Below, piece by piece: positions 1 through 6,782 of a stretch of DNA of 45,881 bases. The DNA is from Chloroflexota bacterium (GTDB taxonomy: Bacteria; Chloroflexota; Chloroflexia; Thermomicrobiales; UBA6265). Position 1 is the stretch's first letter. Every line of letters starts with the position of its first letter. Both the position numbers and the translations under genes were made by a program. The stretch is from NCBI GenBank assembly GCA_023423795.1, contig JAFAEX010000143.1, positions 1 through 45,881 on the forward strand, read 5' to 3'. Below the pieces are notes generated by a model that worked only from the letters and a program-made list of their open reading frames with translations, was not told the DNA's origin and searched no databases.

Positions 1-716
1 TCCGGGTTCGCCACGGCCACCTTCGAAGCCGCGTCGGCCGCTTTTGGGCGTGGACGCGGCAGGGCGCGCACAGCCCGGGCGATGAGGCGGCCGACGCGGG
101 AAAGCCAGCGCCAGATCAGCGCGGCGAGCGCCCGCACGTCGGATAGGAAGGTCTGCAGATCGCTGCCGGCCAGCAGGAAGACGGCGAAAACGCCGACGAC
201 GAACAGCGCCAACCCGGACCCGACCTGCCCCAGCATACGCAGCGAAAGGGTGGCGACGGCGACGCCGAGGTAACCGCCGGCGGCGGGATCGGCCAAACCG
301 GCCCCGAGTTGCAGCAACCCGACGACGGCGAGCGCGAACAGAAAACCGCCAAGGAAGTGCCGGGCTTCCAGCACCGGTCCCGGCTGACCGCCGAGGGCGC
401 GCAGCGCGACCAGCCCCAGCAGCAACGGCACGAGCGGCGCGGCCTGCCCAAAGGAATCGGCCAGCACCCCGCCCCACCAGGCGACCAGCCGGCCCTCGTC
501 GCCGCCGCGACCTAGCACGACCGCCGTGAGGATGGCGGCCAGCATCAGCGCCAGCCCGACCGCCTCGCGCCGCAACCGGGGCGAGCCGGCGACCTGCGGC
601 AGCGCCTGCGGCACGCCGGCGAGGCGGGCGCGCAACGACGCCAGCGGGTTGGGCCGCGCCGCGCCGGCGCGAACCGGGCGCGCCGGCGCGCTGCGCGTCT
701 TCGTGGTGGAGGCCAT
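1..716 (-). CDS. ftsK: FtsK/SpoIIIE-type DNA translocase, N-terminal part (cut by window edge)
   Basis: The first 238 residues of a protein that runs off the left edge. After a basic Ala/Arg/Pro-rich leader of about 50 residues there are four hydrophobic stretches near residues 51-69, 92-107, 121-139 and 166-184. They are followed by a positively charged linker. This is the membrane-anchor layout of FtsK/SpoIIIE translocases, which pump chromosome ends through the division septum; the motor domain would lie outside the window. The ATG at 716 is preceded by GGGAGGG at good spacing. It is divergent from imuB across 223 bp. The ATPase domain is not visible, so the family call rests on the four-helix anchor and its soluble N-terminal leader. 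Confidence 0.72.
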   Translation of the reverse strand, partial: MASTTKTRSAPARPVRAGAARPNPLASLRARLAGVPQALPQVAGSPRLRREAVGLALMLAAILTAVVLGRGGDEGRLVAWWGGVLADSFGQAAPLVPLLLGLVALRALGGQPGPVLEARHFLGGFLFALAVVGLLQLGAGLADPAAGGYLGVAVATLSLRMLGQVGSGLALFVVGVFAVFLLAGSDLQTFLSDVRALAALIWRWLSRVGRLIARAVRALPRPRPKAADAASKVAVANP

Positions 717-842
717 GGGCGCGCCCTCCCTGCCGAACCGGGCGACGGCCGCGCGGGAAAGCGGCCGGGACCGGCGGCGGGGAGCGCCGGGACGTGTACG
801 TTCGCTGCGTCCGAGTATACACCAGCAGGACCGTCGGGGCCC

Positions 843-871
843 TTGCGGGATTAGAACATATGTTCTAGTCT
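843..871 (+). promoter_or_regulatory. Promoter of the imuB cassette
   Basis: A -35-like TTGCGG (843-848) and a -10-like TAGTCT (866-871) are separated by 17 bases. The spacer is occupied by the LexA-type palindrome, so repressor binding would block polymerase directly. The predicted start lies near 878, about 60 bases ahead of the imuB ATG. Confidence 0.6.
852..867. promoter_or_regulatory. LexA (SOS) box, Gram-positive type
   Basis: TAGAACATATGTTCTA is a perfect 16-bp palindrome with the core GAAC-N4-GTTC, the LexA operator form of Firmicutes and Actinobacteria. It is the only GAAC-N4-GTTC site noticed in the window. It sits between the -35 and -10 of the promoter for imuB, a gene that is SOS-controlled in other bacteria. 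Confidence 0.85.
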
Positions 872-939
872 GCCAATGCCGGGTACGCGCCCGGCCGGCC
901 GCTCCCGCCGCGGCCGCCGGCCCCGCCCGGAGGTCCCCG

Positions 940-2139
940 ATGCCGGTCGCCTGCGTTTCCGTCCCCCACTTCGCCCTGCGCGTCGCCCTGCTGGAGCGGC
1001 CGGACCTCGACGGCGCACCGCTGGTGCTGGGCACGCCGCCGGGTTCCCGTCCTTTGGTGCTGGATGCGACCCCGGAGGCCGCCGCGCGCGGCATCCGTCC
1101 CGGGCTGGGCCTGCGGGAGGTTCCCGCGCTCTGCCCGGACGCGACCATCCTGCCGCCCCACCCCGCCCGCGAGGCGGCGGCGGCCGACCGGGTGCTGGCC
1201 GGGCTGGCGACACTGAGCCCGGCGGTCGAGCCGGATGCGGAGCGCCCGGGCTGCTGGTACGTCGATCTGCGCGGGTCCGAACGGTTGCTGGGACCGGCGG
1301 CGGTCGCGGCCGAAGGACTGCTGGCGACCGTGCCGCCCCTGTTCCGGCCGCGGGTGGGCGTCGGGCCGGGCAAGTTCGCCGCCCGCGTGGCCGCGGCCAG
1401 CGCCGGGGCGGGGCAGGTTCGCGTCGCGCCGGACGACGGGGACGGGGTCGCCGCCTTCCTCGCGCCGGCCCCGGTCGCGCTGCTGCCGCTGCCGCCGGAA
1501 ACGGTGCGGCGGCTGGAGCGGTTGGGACTGCGGACGCTGGGCGACCTGGCGGCCCTGCCTCCGGCGGCGGCGCGGGCGCGCTTCGGGGCCGAGGGCGGCC
1601 GGGCGCGCGACCTCGCCGCCGGCATCGACCGCGACCGGGTGCGCCCGTTGCCGCCGCCAGAGGTGGTCTCGGTCGCGCTCGAACTGCCGGCGCCGGCGAC
1701 GACGCGGGAACTGCTCGTCCTGGCGATCCAGCGGTTGGCAGCGCGGGCGTTCGCCCGGCCCGATCTGGACGGGCGGCACGTTCGGCAGGCGCGGCTGCTG
1801 GCGGCGCTGGAAGGAGGCGGGTCGTGGGAGGTGCTGGCGACGCTGCGCGAACCGGGCGGGCAGGAGCGGGTGGAGCGGGCGCTGGGTTACCGGCTGGACG
1901 GGGTCGAGTTGCCGGGCCCGGTCGAGCGGCTGGCGCTCGACCTCGTCGCCCCGATCGACGCGGCGGGACGGCAGGAAGGGCTGCCCGGCTTCCGGGCGCG
2001 CCGGCCGCGCGAACTGGTGGAGGCCGCGCGCCAACTGGCGCAGCGGTTCGGGTCGTCCGGGCTGTACCGGGCGGTGGAGGTGGAACCATGGTCGCGGATT
2101 CCGGAGCGGCGGCTGGCGCTGATCGCCTTCGAATGCTGA
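940..2139 (+). CDS. imuB: ImuB-type inactive Y-family polymerase
   Basis: A 399-residue Y-family polymerase relative. In known systems ImuB is a non-catalytic hub that ties the error-prone polymerase DnaE2 to the sliding clamp during damage-induced mutagenesis. The N-terminus (ACVSVPHFALRVALL) keeps the fold of the first polymerase motif but lacks the metal-binding Asp. Where active enzymes carry S-L-D-E-A-Y-L-D, this protein reads ERPGCWYVDL (residues 101-110), so both catalytic acids are gone. A helix-hairpin-helix segment (LRTLGDLAALPP) lies near residues 195-207. The ATG at 940 follows GGAGG by six bases; the open frame extends upstream but is not needed. The stop overlaps the next start. 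An imuA-like partner is absent. Confidence 0.85.
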   Translation: MPVACVSVPHFALRVALLERPDLDGAPLVLGTPPGSRPLVLDATPEAAARGIRPGLGLREVPALCPDATILPPHPAREAAAADRVLAGLATLSPAVEPDAERPGCWYVDLRGSERLLGPAAVAAEGLLATVPPLFRPRVGVGPGKFAARVAAASAGAGQVRVAPDDGDGVAAFLAPAPVALLPLPPETVRRLERLGLRTLGDLAALPPAAARARFGAEGGRARDLAAGIDRDRVRPLPPPEVVSVALELPAPATTRELLVLAIQRLAARAFARPDLDGRHVRQARLLAALEGGGSWEVLATLREPGGQERVERALGYRLDGVELPGPVERLALDLVAPIDAAGRQEGLPGFRARRPRELVEAARQLAQRFGSSGLYRAVEVEPWSRIPERRLALIAFEC

Positions 2140-2372
2140 ACGCGCCCCGGACGGTGGCGGTGGAGACGGGTCCGAACGGCATCCCCCACGCGTTGGTCGA
2201 GCGCGGCCGGCGGCGCCGGGTGTCGGCGGTGCGGGACCGCTGGCTGGTCGAGGACGAGTGGTGGCGGGAGCCGATCGCGCGCGCCTACTGGGCAGTGGAA
2301 CTGGCCGACGGAGGTGTACGTACATTATTTACGGACACCTTTACCGGCGAGTGGTTCGCTCAGCCCTACTGA
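2133..2372 (+). CDS. DUF6504-type small protein coupled to imuB
   Basis: A 79-residue protein whose ATG lies inside the last codons of imuB (ATGCTGA), so its translation is probably coupled. The sequence is rich in Arg, Trp and Val, with a run like RWLVEDEWWREPI and a C-terminal TFTGEWFAQPY. That pattern, and its place directly after imuB, match the small DUF6504 family found next to imuB in Actinobacteria and Chloroflexota. Its function is unknown; position suggests a role in translesion synthesis. Its 3' half contains the palindrome TGTACGTACA (2315-2324), which recurs just before dnaE2. Confidence 0.7.
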   Translation: MLNAPRTVAVETGPNGIPHALVERGRRRRVSAVRDRWLVEDEWWREPIARAYWAVELADGGVRTLFTDTFTGEWFAQPY

Positions 2373-2570
2373 CCGGAGAGCGGCAGCGGGCTTGGTGTCC
2401 CCGCCCTTCGCTCCCGCCGCCATCGGCGAGACGCCCCTCCCCTGCCGAACCCACGAGGTGTCGCGAACTGGCTCGTACTCCTGCCACGAGGAAGCGATCC
2501 CCCGACGGAGACACGAGGACGGATACGCGCGGGGCACGTCCAGTACCAGGAGCGTGCTTCGGACGGGCCT

Positions 2571-2654
2571 CCGTCATCCCAAGCCCGTCGAGGGACCTCG
2601 CCGTGCTTTCGTCGCGAACGAGAACCAGATCCCTCGCCGGGGTCGGGATGACGG
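2571..2654. repeat. Dispersed inverted repeat, family A, copy 1
   Basis: Arms of 28 bases starting CCGTCATCCC and ending GGGATGACGG match at 24 of 28 positions around a central spacer of about 28 bases. Related copies lie at 14324-14405 and 27174-27214. All three are intergenic. Confidence 0.75.
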
Positions 2655-2720
2655 GTTGGCGAGCGTCGGCGGGACTCATACGGAAACCGTTCGATCGCTG
2701 CCCCTTCGCCCGTGACATCC

Positions 2721-2765
2721 CGTCGTTCGTAGGGGAGGGACCCGTGCCCTCCCCTACTAACGACG
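2721..2765. repeat. Dispersed hairpin repeat, family B, copy 1
   Basis: A 19-bp stem with one mismatch closes a 7-base loop (ACCCGTG). The core is TTCGTAGGGGAGGG ... CCCTCCCCTAC. Related copies are at 13836-13884 and, inverted, at 14443-14473. There is no T-tract, so a simple terminator is unlikely. Confidence 0.7.
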
Positions 2766-3048
2766 AACGGCATTCCGCACCGATCAACCGGATTTCGTAT
2801 CGGGCTGTACCTCGCCCGTAGCCCGTATCTCGGGAGTTCGTGGAGTCGCCAGATCGAGGCGGGCACTTGGCGGCTGGGTGGGCGGGATGACGGCGGATGC
2901 CCAACAAGCGCAGCGCGAGCGTAGGCGGAACGGCGCGACGGATTGCGCCCCTACAGCCCGCATCGGCCTTGCCCGAATGCAGGAGCGCGATCCATCGCGC
3001 CCGCTCCGCCGAGATTCTGGATTGTTCATGACGAAACAAGCACCCTCA

Positions 3049-3077
3049 TTAGAGTACGTTCATAGTGTACGTACATA
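3049..3077 (+). promoter_or_regulatory. Candidate dnaE2 promoter with an internal operator
   Basis: TTAGAG (3049-3054) and TACATA (3072-3077) are 17 bases apart. The spacer holds the imperfect palindrome ACGTTCATAGTGTACGT (3056-3072) and part of the 10-bp palindrome TGTACGTACA (3066-3075). The layout copies the imuB promoter, but the operator is not a GAAC-N4-GTTC box. The predicted start is about 15 bases before the AGGA ribosome site of dnaE2. Confidence 0.45.
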
Positions 3078-3098
3078 TATCAAGCCATCAGGAACGGC

Positions 3099-6000
3099 AT
3101 GACCGCCTACGCCGAACTCCACCTCCACACCGCCTTCTCCTTCCTCGACGGCGCGTCGCTGCCCGAGGAGATGGTCGCGGCCGCCGCCGAACTAGGGTAC
3201 GGTCATCTGGCGATCACCGACCACGACGGGCTCTACGGCGCGATGGAGTTCGCCCGCGCCGCCAACGCGGCCGGCATCGTCCCCCTCACCGGCGCGGAAC
3301 TGACGCTGGCCGACGGCTCCCACCTGACCCTGCTGGCCGAGAGTGCCGTCGGCTATGCGAACCTCTGCCGCCTCATCACCGCCGCCCACGGCGGCCCAAC
3401 CGGGCTGCCGGGCGACGCCGCTCCGGTGCGCACGCCCCTGCCCGCGCCCAACATGACGGACGCCACCCGCCGGAAACGGCCCGTCTTCGCGGAGACGGAC
3501 CCGTGGGGCGACGATCCCGACGATGAGGACTGGGAGCCGCCGGACCGCCGGCAACCGCGGCTGGACCCCGCGCTGCTCCCGCTGCACGCCGAAGGGCTGA
3601 TCCTGCTCACCGGCTGCCGGCAGGGGAATCTGTCGCGCCTGCTGGCCGAGGGTCGGGCGAGGGAGGCCGACCACGCCTTGGGCGAGTACGCCGAGTGGTT
3701 CGGACGCGACAGCGTCTACGTCGAACTCCAGCACAACCTCGTCCACGGCGACACCGACCGGGTGCGCGCCCTCGTTGACTGCGCCAACCGCGCCGGGCTG
3801 CCGATCGTCGCCACCGGCAACGTCCACTACCACCGCCGCGAACGCTCCCGCTTGCAGGACGTGCTCGTCGCCATCCGCAACCGGACGACGCTGGACGGCT
3901 CCCACCGCGAGCGCCGCGCCAACGCCGAGTGGTTCCTGCGCGCGCCCGCAGACGCCGCCCGCCGCTTTCGGCGCTACCCGGGCGCCGTCGCCGCCACGCT
4001 GGAGATCGCCGAACGCTGCGCCAACTTCGACCTTTCCCGCGACCTCGCCTACGCCTTCCCGCGCTACCCGACCGATCCCGGCGATTCCCCGGACGCGTTG
4101 CTGGCGCGGGTCTGCCGGGAAGCGATGGCCGGCCGCTACCCGGACGGCAGCGCCGAGGCCGAGCAGCGCCTGGCCGACGAACTGCGCCTGATCGCCAAAC
4201 ACGGACTGGCCGGCTTCTTCCTGCTCTACCGCGACCTGCTCCGGATGGCGGCCGAGGTGGCGGCGGATTTGCGCGGACCCGGCGCGCCCTCCTCCACCCT
4301 GCCGCCGGGGCGCGGGCGCGGCTCGTCGGTCTCCTCCATCGTCTGCTACCTGATCGGGTTGTCCCACATCGACCCGCTGGCCCACGCCCTGATGCCGGGC
4401 CGCTTCCTCAACGAGGAACTTTCCTCGGTGCCGGACATCGACATCGACTTCCCGCGCGAGATCCGCGAGAAGCTGATCGAGCGCGTCTACGAGCGCTACG
4501 GCGCCGACCACGCGGCAATGGTCTGCGCCTTCCCGACCTACCGGTTGCGCTCCGCCGTGCGCGATGTCGGCAAGGCGCTCGGGCTGCCGGCCGGCGACGT
4601 GGACCGCATCGCCAAGCTGAGCGAACCGCGCTCGGCGAAGGAACTCGGCGTCGAACTGGCGCGCATCCCAGAATTCGCGTCGCGGATGCACGTGCCGCCG
4701 TGGAGCCACCTGGTCGAACTGGCCGGGCAACTGGCCGGCTTCCCGCGCCACGTCTCCCAGCATTCCGGCGGCATGATCGTCTCCTCCGCCCCGCTGACCG
4801 GGTTGGTCCCGGTGCTGCCGACAGCGATGCCGGGCCGCTACATCTGCCAGTGGGATAAGGATTCCTGCGACGACGCCGGCTTCGTCAAGATCGACTTCCT
4901 CGCACTCGGCATGCTCTCGCTGGTCGAGGAGTGCCTGCACCTGATCGCCGTCGGCGGCAAGGAGCCGGTGGACCTGAGTCGGATCGACTTCGACGACCAG
5001 GGCGTCTACGACATGATCTGCGCCGGCGACACCGTCGGCACCTTCCAGATCGAGAGCCGGGCCCAGATCCAGACCCTGCTGCGGACGCAGCCGCGCTGCC
5101 TCGAAGACCTCGTCGTGCAGGTCGCCATCGTGCGGCCGGGGCCGATCATCGGCGGCGCGGTCAACCCCTACGTGCGGCTGCGCGAGTTGCGCCGGCGCGG
5201 CATCCCGGCCGAACCGACCTACGACCACCCGCTGCTGGAGCCGGTGCTGAAGGAGACCCTCGGCGTCGCGCTCTACCAGGAGCAGGTGATCGGCATCTCG
5301 ATGGCGCTGGCCGGCTTCACCGCCGGGCAGGCCGACCAGCTCCGCCGCGCGATGAGCCGCAAGCGCTCCCATGAGGCGATGGCCCGCATGTGGGGCCAGT
5401 TCCGCGACGGGGCCGAAGCCAAGGGGGTCGATCCCGAGATCGCCAAAACCGTCTTCGAGAAACTGCTCGGGTTCGCCGCCTACGGCTTCCCCAAGTGCCA
5501 CTCGGCCGCCTTCGCGGTGCTCGCCTACCAGTCGTCGTGGCTGAAGCGCTACTACCCGGCCGAGTTCGCCTGCGCGCTGCTGAACAACCAGCCGATGGGC
5601 TTCTACCCACCCCACGTGCTGGTCAACGACGCCCGCCGCCACGGGATCAGGACCCTGCCGCCGGATTTCAACCAGAGCGGCGCCGAGTGCACCGTGGAAG
5701 GCAACGCGGTGCGGATCGGGCTGGGATACGTCGCCGACGTGGGCGAGGAGGCCGCCCGCCGCATCGCCGCCGAGCGCGCGGAGAACGGTCCATTCGCCTC
5801 GCTGGCCGACCTGGTGCGCCGCGTGCCGCTGCGGATCGAGGCCGCCGAGAACCTCGTCGCCGTCGGCGCGGCCGACTGCTTCGGGCTGGGTCGGCGCGAG
5901 GCGCTCTGGCTGGTCGGGCTGCTGCAGGGGCCGCGCTCCTTCGGCGGCAAGAAGACCGGCAAGGAGGCGGGCGCGCAACTGCCGCTGGCGCTACCGACCG

Positions 6001-6545
6001 AACCCGCGGTCGAACTGGCCCCGATGGGCGCCTGGGAGCAGATGGCCACCGACTACGCCACGATGGGCCTCTCGCCGCGCTACCACCCGCTGGGGCTGCT
6101 GCGCGCCCGCCTGCCGGCCGGACTGGTCACGACCGAGGACCTGGAGACGCTGCCGGACGGCATGAGGTTGAGTCTCGCCGGGTTGGTCGTCTGCCGGCAG
6201 CGCCCCGGTACCGCCAAGGGCATCACCTTCATGCTGCTGGAGGACGAGCGCGGGATGGTCAACGTCGTCGTCTTCCCCGACCTCTACGAGGAGCGGCGGC
6301 ACGTCGTCCGCGGCGAACCCTTCCTCGTCGTCGAGGGCGTCCTCCAGAAGCGCAACAACACGATCAACCTGGTGGCCCACGCGATCACGCCGCTGGAGGA
6401 AGCGCGCCGCCACGAACTGCCGGCAGCACCGCCCAGCGACGAGGACATCCGCATCATCGCCACCCGCGCCGGCCGCTCCGGTGCGGCCGACCCGGCGAGC
6501 ATGCCGCTGCGGACGCTGGCGCCGGCGTCGCACAACTACCGGTGA
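3099..6545 (+). CDS. dnaE2: Error-prone DNA polymerase III alpha subunit DnaE2 (ImuC)
   Basis: At 1,148 residues this is the normal length for DnaE2, the translesion C-family polymerase that works with ImuB after DNA damage. The N-terminal PHP domain starts HLHTAFSFLDG (8-18) and continues with AITDHDGLYG. The polymerase core has GRGRGSSVSS and the catalytic PDIDIDFP near residue 445. A typical fingers region is followed by FPKCHSAAFAVLAYQ. The C-terminal third has an OB-fold with GITFMLLEDERGMVNVVV. QLPLALP near residue 965 resembles a weak clamp-binding peptide. The ATG at 3099 follows AGGA by six bases. It is a separate unit from imuB, with its own candidate promoter. The high-fidelity DnaE1 is ruled out by length and by the DnaE2-type core and C-terminus. 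Confidence 0.95.
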   Translation: MTAYAELHLHTAFSFLDGASLPEEMVAAAAELGYGHLAITDHDGLYGAMEFARAANAAGIVPLTGAELTLADGSHLTLLAESAVGYANLCRLITAAHGGPTGLPGDAAPVRTPLPAPNMTDATRRKRPVFAETDPWGDDPDDEDWEPPDRRQPRLDPALLPLHAEGLILLTGCRQGNLSRLLAEGRAREADHALGEYAEWFGRDSVYVELQHNLVHGDTDRVRALVDCANRAGLPIVATGNVHYHRRERSRLQDVLVAIRNRTTLDGSHRERRANAEWFLRAPADAARRFRRYPGAVAATLEIAERCANFDLSRDLAYAFPRYPTDPGDSPDALLARVCREAMAGRYPDGSAEAEQRLADELRLIAKHGLAGFFLLYRDLLRMAAEVAADLRGPGAPSSTLPPGRGRGSSVSSIVCYLIGLSHIDPLAHALMPGRFLNEELSSVPDIDIDFPREIREKLIERVYERYGADHAAMVCAFPTYRLRSAVRDVGKALGLPAGDVDRIAKLSEPRSAKELGVELARIPEFASRMHVPPWSHLVELAGQLAGFPRHVSQHSGGMIVSSAPLTGLVPVLPTAMPGRYICQWDKDSCDDAGFVKIDFLALGMLSLVEECLHLIAVGGKEPVDLSRIDFDDQGVYDMICAGDTVGTFQIESRAQIQTLLRTQPRCLEDLVVQVAIVRPGPIIGGAVNPYVRLRELRRRGIPAEPTYDHPLLEPVLKETLGVALYQEQVIGISMALAGFTAGQADQLRRAMSRKRSHEAMARMWGQFRDGAEAKGVDPEIAKTVFEKLLGFAAYGFPKCHSAAFAVLAYQSSWLKRYYPAEFACALLNNQPMGFYPPHVLVNDARRHGIRTLPPDFNQSGAECTVEGNAVRIGLGYVADVGEEAARRIAAERAENGPFASLADLVRRVPLRIEAAENLVAVGAADCFGLGRREALWLVGLLQGPRSFGGKKTGKEAGAQLPLALPTEPAVELAPMGAWEQMATDYATMGLSPRYHPLGLLRARLPAGLVTTEDLETLPDGMRLSLAGLVVCRQRPGTAKGITFMLLEDERGMVNVVVFPDLYEERRHVVRGEPFLVVEGVLQKRNNTINLVAHAITPLEEARRHELPAAPPSDEDIRIIATRAGRSGAADPASMPLRTLAPASHNYR

Positions 6546-6602
6546 GGAGGCAGCAACGGCGGAGGAGTCCAAAGGCGTCATGCGAAGGGCGTGCCTCGCA
6601 TC

Positions 6603-6730
6603 GCCGAAAACCCGGCCCTAAAGGACCGGGCTGAGAATGGAACGGACGCTAAAGCGCCCTGACGACCAACACGTTTCGTAGCGCCCTTCAGGGTGCTTTC
6701 CACGTTAGCCCGGTCATTTATGGCCGGGTC
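6603..6730. repeat. Inverted-repeat element between convergent dnaE2 and RNase J genes
   Basis: Two halves are imperfect inverted copies. Each contains a hairpin of the form AGCCCGGTC-ATTTA-GGCCGGGT (6611-6630 inverted, 6708-6729 direct) and a TCAGGG-GCTTT block (6651-6662 with 6688-6699, 12 bp with one wobble). AGCGCCCT also repeats directly. The structure could serve as a two-way terminator for the converging genes. The hairpin ends also resemble those of IS200/IS605-type elements, so a decayed non-autonomous element is possible. No transposase or tnpB is present. Confidence 0.55.
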
Positions 6731-6782
6731 GTCGGCAGGACGGCGATCGCCAAACCCGAAGCCCGAACGGCAAACCGTCGCC

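Larger units (their letters stand above)
2373..3098. other. 726-bp gap between the imuB pair and dnaE2, filled with inverted repeats
   Basis: No convincing gene. The open frames here are Arg/Pro/Ser-rich and run straight through palindromes. The gap holds one copy each of the two dispersed hairpin families (2571-2654 and 2721-2765). It also holds a further imperfect inverted segment around 2920-2962 (GTAGGCG ... CGCCCCTAC) and, at its right end, the dnaE2 promoter. CACGAGG recurs near 2451, 2489 and 2513. Confidence 0.7.

Noticed and set aside
2341..3039. Open frames of 166-232 residues on the minus strand, and a 187-residue one on the plus strand, between the imuB pair and dnaE2
   Set aside because: They run through the two inverted repeats, lack ribosome sites and have no domain-like pattern. 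GC-rich DNA keeps frames open by chance.
3192..5978. A 928-residue open frame opposite dnaE2
   Set aside because: It mirrors the dnaE2 codons and has biased, low-complexity composition. The plus-strand protein has every expected polymerase motif.
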